DNA of 64,000 nt from a virus, in the IMG/VR virus record IMGVR_UViG_3300030012_003189, positions 1 to 64,000 of that record, one strand, 5' to 3'. Made by a program: the position numbers and the translations under genes. The notes under the pieces are model-generated. The model was given only the letters and a program-made list of their open reading frames with translations. It made no database searches and was not told the origin of the DNA. This document shows, in pieces, positions 8,386 to 16,860 of the stretch (position 1 is its first letter; each line of letters opens with the position of its first letter).

Positions 8386-10008
8386 TTAGATTTGGTCCAT
8401 ATCTGCGATATCGATAGTACCATAGAATTCTGGTCTTACCATTTTCTTAGCGTATCTAGTCATTACACCTCTTCGAGGAGTAAAGTTAGATGGGTCATAT
8501 ACCAACGGAGTCATGATTAGTGGTACATATGGTGCGTAAACCGCTCCACTTTCAAGGAAGTTATTTCCTTTGTATCCTAACAAGATTTGGTTAGTAGTCA
8601 TGTAAGGATTTTTGTACACAGTATATCTGTTAGATAATGCTCCGATAGCAGTTACACCTGCTGCGAACTCCATAGCATCTTTTCCAGCGTTTACAGTAAA
8701 CTGAGGAATTGATTCTAAGATAGTACATACATCAGGAGATGCTACGATAAAGTTAGCTCCACCTCTAAGAGTTAATTGGTGAATCTTATTAGATACTTTA
8801 TTGATTTTAGTACCTAATGTAGAGAACCAAGTGTTCTTAGTATAAGCTTGACCTGTAAATGAAGAAGTAGTAAATACTGAACCATTCCACTCTTCACCAA
8901 CTTTTGCTGACCATTTATCGTTAGTCAATGCACCAGCTCTAATCATATCTAAGATTTCTAAGTCAATCTCTAATGAGATATACTCAGATAACATAGATGT
9001 TAATTCAGCTTCAGCATCGATTGAATGGTAAGCGTTAAGGTCTTGCGCCAATTCAGGTGTCCATACTGCTTTCAACTTTCTAGTCTTAGCAACGATAGCC
9101 TCTGATTTCAACTCTAGGTCGATTTCAGGAATATCAAGTACAGTACCAGAACCTGCGTTTCCACCAGCATTGTTTACTGGGTCTCTATCTTCAAAGTCAC
9201 CTCTGTTAGTAGAAACAGGAACATTTGCGAACTTAACTCTAGCACCATCAACTAATGGTGAACCAGCAGATGCTGATACGAAGAATATGTAGTCAGTACC
9301 ACTTACTCTGTTATGCTCACCTACAGTTTCAACAAGAGCAACAGATGCAGAATCAATTGTAAATGCTTTGATTGCATCATCATCAGCTGTTGATGAAATG
9401 TTAGATTTAGCTATAGTTAATTTATGAATTTCTCCAGCTGCGATTGATGCGCTGATAGAACTATCATAATTTACATCTGAAAAAGATGCACTTGCAGCTG
9501 CTACATTAGCGGCTACTACATCTGCAGATTGGTCGTTAAGGGTATATCCATAACGTCCACTTCCATATAGACCATTTTTAGCAACATTAGTTGAACCTAA
9601 GTCCGAACCATCACCACCAAATAATGAAGAACCACTATAAGTAGTTGCTCCAAATTGTTGGTTGTTGTATTTAAAGTCTAGATAGAAAATAAGTCCTGAT
9701 GGTAAGTTCATTGGTTGAACAGAAACGAAGTTTTTCGCTGCAATTTCACCAAAGATTCTTCTTACCAAAGGAAGAGCTACACCATTCCACTCCTCATTAC
9801 CTGAGCCGTTAGAAGTAGCATTAGCTTCATCAAGCAATTGTTTTGCTTGGTTTTCTAAAAGAACCGACATTTGATGTTGGTCTCTTTCTTGTAAACCTTC
9901 AAGAAGTCCAGTTTTCTCCCATTTGTTCTTTAATCCTCTTGTTTCCGCAAGCATTACAGACTGTGGGTTCTTTCCTTCCATAAGTTTATTTAAATCAAAA
10001 TTTGCCAT
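8386..10008 (-). CDS. gp23-like major capsid protein
   Basis: A 540-residue protein, close to T4 gp23 (521). After a charged N-terminal region it has LPLVRRIFGEIAAKNFVSVQPMN at about residues 75-97, the equivalent of the gp23 VRRAIPNLIAFDICGVQPMN segment that opens the HK97-fold shell domain. The C-terminal part has YKNPYMTTNQILLGYKG and TRYAKKMVRPEFYGTI, typical of gp23 C-termini. The N-terminus holds plausible gp21-type cleavage sites (LMEG near residue 10, LLEG near 36), and a gp21-like protease is encoded nearby. No separate gp24-like vertex protein is seen. It is preceded by AAGGAGAG and the scaffold gene and followed by a strong terminator. Confidence 0.9.
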   Translation of the reverse strand: MANFDLNKLMEGKNPQSVMLAETRGLKNKWEKTGLLEGLQERDQHQMSVLLENQAKQLLDEANATSNGSGNEEWNGVALPLVRRIFGEIAAKNFVSVQPMNLPSGLIFYLDFKYNNQQFGATTYSGSSLFGGDGSDLGSTNVAKNGLYGSGRYGYTLNDQSADVVAANVAAASASFSDVNYDSSISASIAAGEIHKLTIAKSNISSTADDDAIKAFTIDSASVALVETVGEHNRVSGTDYIFFVSASAGSPLVDGARVKFANVPVSTNRGDFEDRDPVNNAGGNAGSGTVLDIPEIDLELKSEAIVAKTRKLKAVWTPELAQDLNAYHSIDAEAELTSMLSEYISLEIDLEILDMIRAGALTNDKWSAKVGEEWNGSVFTTSSFTGQAYTKNTWFSTLGTKINKVSNKIHQLTLRGGANFIVASPDVCTILESIPQFTVNAGKDAMEFAAGVTAIGALSNRYTVYKNPYMTTNQILLGYKGNNFLESGAVYAPYVPLIMTPLVYDPSNFTPRRGVMTRYAKKMVRPEFYGTIDIADMDQI

Positions 10009-10035
10009 TTTTTCTCTCCTTATAAAATTAAAAAA

Positions 10036-11193
10036 TTATTTAATGTTAGCTAACTTTTTAAATCTGTTAGCTATCTCGTTACTTTCAGAAATAATTTCTT
10101 TCTTAGGAGCAGTTGAAGCTTGAGGTTTAGAAGCGATTCCTTCTGTTACTCTTACTTTTCTTTTAGTTTCTCCACCGAATTTCATTGATTCTGCTAAAGT
10201 AGCGAATACCAATTTCACCTCTCTTACAGATTTTGTTCTGTCAAGAGTTTCTACAACTTTACTCTTTTGGTCATTGTTCATAGCGTATGAACGGAATAAC
10301 TTGTTAGCGTAAAGTAATTTTGCGTTGAGTAGGTTGACTTCGTTGATTGTACTTTTAAGTTCTTTTACAGTAGCGTATGCTTCTTCAAGTTCTTTACTAA
10401 GTTCTTCAACTTTGTTAGATTCTTCCATGTCTTTCATTTCCTCTTCACCTTCTTCTTCTCCGTATCCCATTTCTTTTAGGATTTCGTCTAAGTCGATGTC
10501 TTCGTCCATGTCATCTTCTTCGGAATCTTTTTCCATTTCGTCCATATCAGCCATTTCTTCATCTCCATGCACTTCTTTATCTCCATGCACTTCTTTGTCT
10601 CCATGTACCTCTTTGTCTCCATGTACTTCTTCAACATCCTCATCATCTTCACCTTCTTCTTCAGAAAGTTCAGATTCTAATTCTCTGATGATATCTTCAA
10701 GATTTAACTCTTCGTCCATCTCGTCCTCATCATCACCTTCTTTTGCCATTTCGTCAACTTCTTCAGAATCTTCTTCTTCGTTTACTTCAGTTTCTTCCTT
10801 AACTTCTTCAGTTTCTTCAGATACAGTTTCTTCAACTTCATCCTCTTCTTCACCTTCTTTTAAGTCATCAACTTTGTCAACAGCGTCTAATTCTTCGCCA
10901 GGAGCTGCAGTCTCTTTTTCAGTTTCTGGGTCTAACTCAGTATGAGCCTCATCGTACTCAGGTTCTTTGTTATCTCCACTACCGATGTTTGAAGAATCTA
11001 ACTCTTCTGCTACTTCTTCCATTTCATCTTCTTCTTCTTCTTCAGCCATTTCTGATTGAAGTTTTTTAGATAAAATTGATTGTAGCTTTGGAGTAAATGC
11101 TTCTTCTAATGCGATTTTAGCATTAGCGATTGCAGTTTCTCTTACAGCTTTAGCGTCAGCGATGGCTTCTTTTAATAATTTAGAATTTGCCAT
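10036..11193 (-). CDS. gp22-like prohead scaffold / core protein (acidic)
   Basis: A 385-residue, extremely Glu/Asp-rich protein immediately upstream of the major capsid gene, where the T4 scaffold gene 22 sits. The N-terminus is helical and charged (LLKEAIADAKAVRETAIANA). The middle (about 75-265) is almost purely acidic and includes four tandem copies of VHGDKE/VHGDEE. A helical region follows (LEEAYATVKELKSTINEV), then a basic C-terminal tail with a VTEG site that could be cut by the gp21-like protease. T4 gp22 is 269 residues, so the acidic insert makes this one longer. Function is inferred from position, composition and the C-terminal half. Confidence 0.7.
   Translation of the reverse strand: MANSKLLKEAIADAKAVRETAIANAKIALEEAFTPKLQSILSKKLQSEMAEEEEEDEMEEVAEELDSSNIGSGDNKEPEYDEAHTELDPETEKETAAPGEELDAVDKVDDLKEGEEEDEVEETVSEETEEVKEETEVNEEEDSEEVDEMAKEGDDEDEMDEELNLEDIIRELESELSEEEGEDDEDVEEVHGDKEVHGDKEVHGDKEVHGDEEMADMDEMEKDSEEDDMDEDIDLDEILKEMGYGEEEGEEEMKDMEESNKVEELSKELEEAYATVKELKSTINEVNLLNAKLLYANKLFRSYAMNNDQKSKVVETLDRTKSVREVKLVFATLAESMKFGGETKRKVRVTEGIASKPQASTAPKKEIISESNEIANRFKKLANIK
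10562..10633 (-). repeat. Four tandem 18-bp repeats in scaffold gene
   Basis: Four head-to-tail 18-base units encode VHGDKE three times and VHGDEE once. The copies differ mainly at third positions, so the array is recent or maintained. It could expand or contract by slippage without shifting the frame. Confidence 0.85.
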
Positions 11194-11362
11194 TTTTTGC
11201 CTTCCTTATTAATGTGAAAATATTATGGGATTTCCAATGATGTTAGGTCGGTTGTTCGGTCACCTCATAATAATGGGTATTCATTAACCAACTGAAATTC
11301 AAACACACATAGAATGGTGTGTTACTGAGTATAAGTATTATAATAGATTAAAAAACGTAAAA
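11194..11362 (-). promoter_or_regulatory. Noncoding gap with stem-loop between bS21 and scaffold genes
   Basis: This is the longest noncoding stretch in the window (~169 bases). On the coding strand it holds AACACAC-8 bases-GTGTGTT, a perfect 7-bp stem (about 11300-11321), followed by TGAATTTCA, and nearer the scaffold gene a GGTGACCGAACAACCGACC segment. There is no T run after the stem and no TATATTTATATA box. It could be a leader or regulatory RNA, a processing site or a promoter of another class. I cannot assign it. Confidence 0.4.
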
Positions 11363-11629
11363 TTATCTTCGTTTTTTTCTTTTCTTTGTAAATAATCTGA
11401 TTGTTCTATCACCATTATCTATCTTTTCCAACATAGTTAACTTCTGTTGTTCCCTTACTGCTGCTTGTTTTTGTTTTCTTCTTACAGTTGTAGGTTTTGT
11501 GTATTGTTGTTTAGTTCTCAACAATTGAAGATGACCAGATTCATCTATTCTTCTTTTAAAAATTTTAAGTGCTTTTTGTATGTTTCCGTTTCTTACTTGT
11601 ACAGAAACTAATTTTGGGTGTTTACTCAT
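11363..11629 (-). CDS. rpsU: Ribosomal protein bS21 homologue
   Basis: An 88-residue basic protein. Residues 8-60 align by eye with bacterial bS21: VQVRNGNIQKALKIFKRR, a Gly in the middle, then QQYTKPTTVRRKQKQAA, equivalent to the VxVrxxxxxxALrrFKR...YEKPTxxRkrkxxAa pattern. Bacterial bS21 is 55-75 residues; the extra C-terminus (KIDNGDRTIRLFTKKRKKRR) is phage specific and strongly basic. In cells bS21 sits on the 30S platform near the anti-Shine-Dalgarno end of 16S rRNA and aids initiation. Phage copies are known from marine viruses and may enter host ribosomes late in infection. It has a good ribosome site (AAAGGAG) and lies among head genes just before the scaffold gene. Confidence 0.85.
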   Translation of the reverse strand: MSKHPKLVSVQVRNGNIQKALKIFKRRIDESGHLQLLRTKQQYTKPTTVRRKQKQAAVREQQKLTMLEKIDNGDRTIRLFTKKRKKRR

Positions 11630-11647
11630 TCTCCTTTATTTAAATAA

Positions 11648-11983
11648 CTATGCGCCTGTTTTTGAGAAAGTTGGCTTTTTACCTTTAGACCTGTTTCCTC
11701 CCTTTTTAGAATCACCAGCTTTCTTTTGGTCTGCTCTTTTTCTCCTTACAAATGCTGCTCTACCTTTAGCTCCTAATTTAGCTGCTTTTTCTTTTGATAA
11801 ACATGCTGCGTATGCATCACCTTTTTTACCTCCACCACATTTACCTAATTTTTGTCCATCAGAACCATATCTATCCCATCCTCCACCTGATGAAGAACCA
11901 GTCTTACCTTTACCAAACCACTTACGCAAATCTTCGTTTTGTGGTTCGTTTACTAATTCATGTAGGATATCTGTTAAGTTCAT
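11648..11983 (-). CDS. Small basic internal-protein candidate with Cys/Gly module
   Basis: A 111-residue very basic protein. It starts MNLTDILHELVNE, one of several related leaders in this block. A compact module follows: WDRYGSDGQKLGKCGGG, ACLSKEKAAKLGAKG, FVRRKRADQKKAGD, then a Lys/Gly tail. I have seen this C...C...RRKR module in other phage and giant-virus small proteins, but no function is known to me. Being basic, short and encoded among head genes, it could be packaged with DNA. It has a 1-base gap to the upstream gene and no membrane segment. Confidence 0.55.
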   Translation of the reverse strand: MNLTDILHELVNEPQNEDLRKWFGKGKTGSSSGGGWDRYGSDGQKLGKCGGGKKGDAYAACLSKEKAAKLGAKGRAAFVRRKRADQKKAGDSKKGGNRSKGKKPTFSKTGA

Positions 11984-11984
11984 C

Positions 11985-13043
11985 TTATTTTTTTGTTAAC
12001 ATATATAGTTTTTCCTCTGCATCTGGTACAGTTTTGTATTTACTTGGATTTTCTCCAAATCCTCTTAATGCTTTGTCAATAAATTTTTTGTAATCTCTTG
12101 GACCAATTCTTCTTTCATGTTCTGCCATCTTATCATAAAACTTTTTTTCAGTTTTAGAATATTTGGACATTACTTGGACCGCTTTACTTTCTTTCGTTTT
12201 AGATTCATCAATACCTCTGATTTTCTTTTGGGTCATCATTACTTTAAATCCATCTCTCTTCATATCAGCCATAAACTTTTGAGCCATCTTTTTATCGGCG
12301 TAAGCTGCGAATGCAGGTTTGATAGGTTTAGGTCCTTTTCCGTATGCAACAACAAATGCTTCATCTACTGGCCCTTCATCATCACCCTCATCATCTCTAT
12401 ACGTTCTAAAACTTCTATCAATGGTTTCTGATGTTTTTTCTTCTGAATCTAAATAGTGATATGCTTTTGATACATAATCTCTTGCTAATGTAAGTTTTGA
12501 TTGCCACCAATTAGGAAAATCAACTTCACCTTCCATATCATCATACTTATCTAACTTATCCATCAGTTTTTTACCATACTCCATTATCTCTAATGCAGTT
12601 GATTTTAACATATTTGGTTCATCATCTTGATGTCCTACATCAGTATCCTCTCCGATACCTTCACCGAATCCATATTTGTATCCACCTCTATGTAAAGCGT
12701 TTACAAACTTTGCTAAATCTTTTTTGTTTCTGAAAATTTGTATATCAAAGAAATCACTACCATCTTTGTGTTTCTTTTTACCATCATGGTAAGAGATTAC
12801 ATATTTTGATTTACCGACACCATCTTTTTGATTGTATCTTTTTGGTCCTTCATCTATAGCTTTTGGAAATTTTGTTTTTTTAGCAAGTTGTAGAAGTTTT
12901 TTAACATCAGCTGGTTTGTTTCTATTGAACTTATCAGCGTTCTTCTTATCTTTGAATATAGCAGAAACCATTTTATTACCATCACGAATCATAATGATAA
13001 TACCCTTTTTACCAAAAAATCTTTCTGTTTCTACTTTAGCCAT
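11985..13043 (-). CDS. Conserved marine-phage head-region protein, unknown function
   Basis: A 352-residue charged protein. The N-terminal third (FGKKGIIIMIRDGNKMVSAIFKD) looks like a small alpha/beta fold. The centre (about 145-205) has NMLKSTALEIMEYGKKL, DDMEGEVDFPNWWQSKL and DYVSKAYHYLDSE, a helical module I associate with marine T4-like phages. The C-terminal part resembles the N-terminal fold again (AFAAYADKKMAQKFMADM) and ends in a helical region. No catalytic motif is visible. It lies between protease and capsid genes, so a prohead-core or internal role is likely but unproven. Confidence 0.55.
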   Translation of the reverse strand: MAKVETERFFGKKGIIIMIRDGNKMVSAIFKDKKNADKFNRNKPADVKKLLQLAKKTKFPKAIDEGPKRYNQKDGVGKSKYVISYHDGKKKHKDGSDFFDIQIFRNKKDLAKFVNALHRGGYKYGFGEGIGEDTDVGHQDDEPNMLKSTALEIMEYGKKLMDKLDKYDDMEGEVDFPNWWQSKLTLARDYVSKAYHYLDSEEKTSETIDRSFRTYRDDEGDDEGPVDEAFVVAYGKGPKPIKPAFAAYADKKMAQKFMADMKRDGFKVMMTQKKIRGIDESKTKESKAVQVMSKYSKTEKKFYDKMAEHERRIGPRDYKKFIDKALRGFGENPSKYKTVPDAEEKLYMLTKK

Positions 13044-13046
13044 TTG

Positions 13047-14192
13047 TTATCCTTTTTTCCAACCACCACCAGCGGCTTTGTACTTTTTAGCAGCCCATCC
13101 GTTGGCGTAAGCTGAAGGATATACATCAAACTTCTTTTTAGCTTGCGCTTTATAGTATGCCCATTTAGATGGTTGTGTTGGAACATTTTTTTCAATCAAT
13201 GGTGTAACTTTATTTCCAAATTCTTCTAAGGTATTTATTTCACCAATAGTATCTTTGTACATTTTTACAATCATAGCATCAGCTTTAGGTCCAGTTTTAA
13301 GAAATTGACTTCCGAATTCTTTTCTAAACATTTTTACAAAATCTTTATTATCTTTTGCTCGTTTTGCCATCATATGAATTGTTTTCATCACACCTTCTTT
13401 CATTTTCTTCTTCTTACCTTTTTTACCTTTAGCTTTGTATCCACTAGCAAATGCAGCTCTTCGTTGTGCATCTGATGCGAATCCATCCAAAATATAATCA
13501 CCATCTCTATGTTGAGATATACCATCCATATCTTTTAACATATCAGCAGTCAATTCAACTCCCATTTCCTTTGCTTTATCTTGTAAATCTTTGAATCCAG
13601 CTGCTCCACCCTCATCAGATAATTTATCTTTCAAAGCTTGTAGTAACTCTTCTGATTCTTCTTTGATTGTAGTAGTTATAGAACCATCAGCATTTCTACT
13701 TGAAACTTTTACTGATTCTTCTTTGATTGTATCTCCACATCCACCTGGTGTAGTTCCTCCACATCCACATCCACAATCTCCTTTAGATTCTTTGATACCT
13801 AATCTTTCTCTCATTTCATCTTCAGTAATCTCACCGATTTTGTAGTATCTTGAAAGAATGTTCCCCATATCTTCGTATAGAGTATTCATTCTTTGGTCTA
13901 AGTTTCTTGCTTCCTTAGCAACTTTATCAAATTGAGAACCTAACTTAGTTAGTTCACTCATATTTCTTTTTATAGTATGCTTATCAAACCAATCATCAGC
14001 TTCTCTTAGAGCAAGTTCTCTTGCAGCTTCTGTGATACCACCCAAAGTTTCAGCAACTTCAATGATATCAGATTTTCTATCCATTGATTCTTGATATTTG
14101 TTGTATGTAGAAACGATTTCTAAGAAGTGTTTTTTAACTTCGTTAGATAATCCCCTATCCTCTGATTCTTTAAGTATATCTCTTAGTTTCAT
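13047..14192 (-). CDS. Head-region protein with MKLRDILKES leader, Cys-Gly motif and basic C-terminal module
   Basis: A 381-residue protein starting MKLRDILKES, like its neighbours. Segments: a helical N-terminal region to about 130; an unusual DCGCGCGGTTPGGCGD stretch near 138-153 that could bind metal; TIKEES repeated twice; and a C-terminal basic module (PSKWAYYKAQAKKKFDVYPS then YANGWAAKKYKAAGGGW) that I recognise from many phage and giant-virus proteins without a known function. Internal VxE/IxE-like sites could be protease cuts. It is likely a packaged or prohead-core protein. It has a 3-base gap to the gene downstream. Confidence 0.55.
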   Translation of the reverse strand: MKLRDILKESEDRGLSNEVKKHFLEIVSTYNKYQESMDRKSDIIEVAETLGGITEAARELALREADDWFDKHTIKRNMSELTKLGSQFDKVAKEARNLDQRMNTLYEDMGNILSRYYKIGEITEDEMRERLGIKESKGDCGCGCGGTTPGGCGDTIKEESVKVSSRNADGSITTTIKEESEELLQALKDKLSDEGGAAGFKDLQDKAKEMGVELTADMLKDMDGISQHRDGDYILDGFASDAQRRAAFASGYKAKGKKGKKKKMKEGVMKTIHMMAKRAKDNKDFVKMFRKEFGSQFLKTGPKADAMIVKMYKDTIGEINTLEEFGNKVTPLIEKNVPTQPSKWAYYKAQAKKKFDVYPSAYANGWAAKKYKAAGGGWKKG

Positions 14193-14201
14193 ATCTCTCT
14201 T

Positions 14202-14564
14202 TTATTTTTTAGTTGTGTTTTGAAACTTAAACTTCTCACCTGTAATAGATAATTTATCTATGACTTCAGTTTGAACATCTCTTAATAGTTTCTCTAACTT
14301 ATCTTTTTCGATAACCATAGCGGATACTTTATCTTCCAATGCCTCATTCCTAGCTTTTAGTGATTCTACCTCTTCAGGATTCTTACCTATAAAAGTATAG
14401 ATAACAACTGATAATGAACCAACTAACATACCAACGATTACTTTAAATATATCGTTATTAGTTTCTGGTATTTCAAAAAATGCTAAAAATAATAGTAGAC
14501 CCATTACAAGTAAAAATACTGTAGCGGCTCCTAAATATCCTCTTAATTCTTTATCTTCTAACAT
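14202..14564 (-). CDS. Two-transmembrane small protein (holin-like candidate)
   Basis: A 120-residue protein with two hydrophobic helices (about residues 10-30 and 40-60) joined by a short polar turn (EIPETNNDIF), then a charged coiled coil (about 62-105: EEVESLKARNEALEDKVS). Size and two-helix topology suit a class II holin or a membrane anchor. The long cytoplasmic coiled coil is unusual for a holin, and no endolysin gene is adjacent. It lies among head genes, so a role in membrane-associated prohead assembly (as T4 gp40/gp20 initiators) is an alternative. Confidence 0.5.
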   Translation of the reverse strand: MLEDKELRGYLGAATVFLLVMGLLLFLAFFEIPETNNDIFKVIVGMLVGSLSVVIYTFIGKNPEEVESLKARNEALEDKVSAMVIEKDKLEKLLRDVQTEVIDKLSITGEKFKFQNTTKK

Positions 14565-14587
14565 TATTAACTCCTCTTTCTTTTCTG

Positions 14588-14803
14588 TTATTTTATTTTT
14601 TTACCTCTCTTAACATCTCTTTGTAAATCCATCAGAGCGTTAATTTGGTCTTGTATTGCTTGTTCTAAACTTACAGTTCTATATTTAGCTTGTTTTCTAA
14701 CAGCCAACATAGCAATTCTTTTTTCTTCAGTAGAAGGTCCTTCGTTAAGTCCTAACTCTTCTAATACTTTTTTTTGTTCGATAATATCTTTTAACTTTAT
14801 CAT
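14588..14803 (-). CDS. Small head-region protein with MIKLKDIIEQ leader
   Basis: A 71-residue helical protein: MIKLKDIIEQKKVLEELGLNEGP, then a charged helical remainder (KRIAMLAVRKQAKYRTVS). The leader resembles those of five or more neighbours and includes a possible gp21-type cleavage site (LNEG at residues 19-22). It is a candidate capsid-targeted internal peptide. It sits 1 base after the upstream stop. Function unknown. Confidence 0.5.
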   Translation of the reverse strand: MIKLKDIIEQKKVLEELGLNEGPSTEEKRIAMLAVRKQAKYRTVSLEQAIQDQINALMDLQRDVKRGKKIK

Positions 14804-14804
14804 C

Positions 14805-16091
14805 TTAACTTTTCCTTTTTACTACCTTATGTAAATCTTCTAATCTTGAAATAGCATCTTCAATGTGATTTAATGCATCATTGTTTTCACCAGCATTTAG
14901 TAAATCCATCATTTCTTCAAAGTCTTGCTTTATGTTTCCATTCTGAGCTTTCGCCATTCTGATAAGGTTTCTATCAGGTCTACCCTCAGGTAACATTTTA
15001 CTTAATCTCATTGAAGATTCATTAGTATCATCAAAAATTGATTGCATTTTTAATGCTAAATCTTTACTTCCATTTACTTTTAAATCAAATGCGATAGCAT
15101 CTAATGCATCTCTACCATCATAAGAAGCTTCTTGAGAAGCAAATTGTCCTATCTCATCAGTACCAGGTGATGAATCATAATATGAAGAACCATATACACT
15201 ATTCTTTCTCCATTTATCATATTCAGGTGACATGATATCTGGCATATTAGGGTCTTTTCTTGGGTCTTTAGCAAAATCAGGATTATCTTCTAACATTGCG
15301 ATTAATTTTCTTGCTTCAGAATGGAAGTTTGAATCTGTTAATGCTTCTACTGCTGCTTGACCCATTCTTCTTTGATATTCTTCTTTACCTAAGTTCTTTG
15401 GACTAATTCCGATTCTTTTTATTTTACTACGAACTGCTTTGTTTACTTCAATGTTTCCTGCTCTACCACCAGTCGAATCTTTTTGTGGTCCACTATCTTT
15501 AGGTTCTTCTTTATCTTTTTCACCTTTAAGTTTTTGTCCTAACTCTTTTGCGTATGCTACTGCATCTTCTTTACTATTGAATGATTTGTAATGATTATCA
15601 GCACGAGCATTATCCATATCATCAACTTTTCCACCAAATACGGCAAATTTATTAGGGTCATCAAATAATTTACCTTTAGAAATTTGCATATAATTACCAT
15701 CCGAATCTTCAAAATCTTCAGTACCTTCCATTCCACCCAAATCAGCTGATGAGAATCCCATATCTTTCATTGTTGATTCGATATCTCTTTTAAAATCTTT
15801 AAACTTAGCTTTCTTAGGTTTATCTTTTTCACCGGCAGAAGAGTCACCTCCCTTCGCTGCCTTATCTTTTTTTGGTTTATCAAAAATATTTACTTTAGGT
15901 TTATCGGTTGGGTCTTTAACTGCACCATCCTTATCATCTTTTCTTTTTTCGTGAGTACCTGCTTTTATTGCAGCATCTCTTGCTGCTTTTGATTTAAATA
16001 CAGAAGTTGTACCTGTTTCTTTACTGGTAGCAGTAAAAACATCTGCTTCAGTAATTGGTTTTAAATCTATTAATCCACCTAATTTTATCAT
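14805..16091 (-). CDS. Head-region protein, unknown function, low-complexity N-terminal half
   Basis: A 428-residue protein starting MIKLGGLIDLKPITEADVF. Residues ~25-210 are Lys/Asp/Gly-rich and probably disordered, apart from a segment near 95-190 (IESTMKDMGFSSADLGG, MQISKGKLF) that looks like a small alpha/beta module. The C-terminal half is helical (KAVRSKIKRIGISPKNLG, ARKLIAMLEDNPDF, DALDAIAFDLKVNGSKDL), ending in LNHIEDAISRLEDLHKVVKR. No family is recognised. It directly follows the prohead protease gene with a 4-base overlap, so it is probably a prohead-core or internal protein and a protease substrate. Confidence 0.5.
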   Translation of the reverse strand: MIKLGGLIDLKPITEADVFTATSKETGTTSVFKSKAARDAAIKAGTHEKRKDDKDGAVKDPTDKPKVNIFDKPKKDKAAKGGDSSAGEKDKPKKAKFKDFKRDIESTMKDMGFSSADLGGMEGTEDFEDSDGNYMQISKGKLFDDPNKFAVFGGKVDDMDNARADNHYKSFNSKEDAVAYAKELGQKLKGEKDKEEPKDSGPQKDSTGGRAGNIEVNKAVRSKIKRIGISPKNLGKEEYQRRMGQAAVEALTDSNFHSEARKLIAMLEDNPDFAKDPRKDPNMPDIMSPEYDKWRKNSVYGSSYYDSSPGTDEIGQFASQEASYDGRDALDAIAFDLKVNGSKDLALKMQSIFDDTNESSMRLSKMLPEGRPDRNLIRMAKAQNGNIKQDFEEMMDLLNAGENNDALNHIEDAISRLEDLHKVVKRKS

Positions 16092-16672
16092 GATAATTCT
16101 GTTATTATTTCTCTTATTAAATCGTGTGCTTTACAATAATCTCCACAAACTTCATTAACTTTAAGTTGTTTTGATTCGTTCATCGGAGTCATAAATGCAC
16201 CATGTGTAGACGGGTTGGATACAAAATCCCAACCTATTAGTTCAAAATCATCACCAACAGTTACACCACCACCATTTCTTGGTTCTACTGAACCCATACC
16301 TCTTGATGAGATACCTAATAGAATGCCAGCTTTTAACAATTCTTTAAGAATGTTACCAGATGGCGTTGGTAGTATTTCAACAGTTCCCATCAAATCATCA
16401 TTTTCCCAATGAATTTCTCTAATGTTGTGTGATACGTTCTTTAAATTTATTACAGAAGATTCTGGATGGTCTAACTCACCCAACGCTCTTCTTTCTTTTA
16501 TGAGAGTTTCATATTTCTTAGCTTCTCTCATTAGAATTTCTTTAGGATAAACCCTTTCGTTTTGGTTAGGCGCTTCAGCTCTCTGTAAGATTCCTTTTAC
16601 GATAGTTCTACCTGATGAATCTTCGTTTATTTTACCTTCGAATAAATGAGTTTCTATAAGTAAATTTTTCAT
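16088..16672 (-). CDS. gp21-like prohead core protease
   Basis: A 194-residue protein using the ATG at 16672 (MKNLLIETHLFEG), which overlaps the upstream stop as TAATG and has GGGGAG ahead; a TTG at 16684 is less likely. It has the prohead-protease (T4 gp21 / herpes-assemblin-like) pattern: ERVYPKEIL near 40, the catalytic His in RALGELDHP (His69), and the catalytic Ser in LLGISSRGMGSV (Ser122/123), followed by GWDFVSNPSTHGAFM. It cuts scaffold, capsid N-termini and internal proteins during prohead maturation. T4 gp21 is 212 residues, so the gene is full length. It lies between portal and capsid genes as in T4. Confidence 0.88.
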   Translation of the reverse strand: MKNLLIETHLFEGKINEDSSGRTIVKGILQRAEAPNQNERVYPKEILMREAKKYETLIKERRALGELDHPESSVINLKNVSHNIREIHWENDDLMGTVEILPTPSGNILKELLKAGILLGISSRGMGSVEPRNGGGVTVGDDFELIGWDFVSNPSTHGAFMTPMNESKQLKVNEVCGDYCKAHDLIREIITELS

Positions 16673-16857
16673 TATGCTCCCCAACTTCTACGTTTTTTAA
16701 ATAATTCAAAAAATATTGCTGAAACTTCTTGTCTGATAATCTTACGAATCTTATCTTCATCTTCGTTAGTTACCTCTTCATTGACTAAAGAAATTCCACC
16801 ATATTTGTGGATTAGAATTTCTTCTTTAACAATTTGTTTCAACTTATCTATTTTCAT
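16672..16857 (-). CDS. Small helical head-region protein
   Basis: A 61-residue charged helical protein (MKIDKLKQIVKEEILI... EDKIRKIIRQEVSAIFFELF). Unknown function. Its leader resembles the other MKLxDII-type starts in this block. It is coupled to the protease gene by a TAATG overlap and lies 3 bases after the next gene upstream. It is too short to assign a domain; a protease partner or packaged peptide is possible. Confidence 0.5.
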   Translation of the reverse strand: MKIDKLKQIVKEEILIHKYGGISLVNEEVTNEDEDKIRKIIRQEVSAIFFELFKKRRSWGA

Positions 16858-16860
16858 TTT

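Noticed and set aside
10325-10945. Plus-strand open frame of 206 residues, nearly all Ser
   Set aside because: It is the antisense of the Glu/Asp-rich scaffold gene; the Ser run mirrors GAA/GAT codons. No ribosome site or homology.
16673-16684. TTG start for the prohead protease at 16684
   Set aside because: The ATG at 16672 overlaps the upstream stop as TAATG with GGGGAG ahead and gives the expected length.
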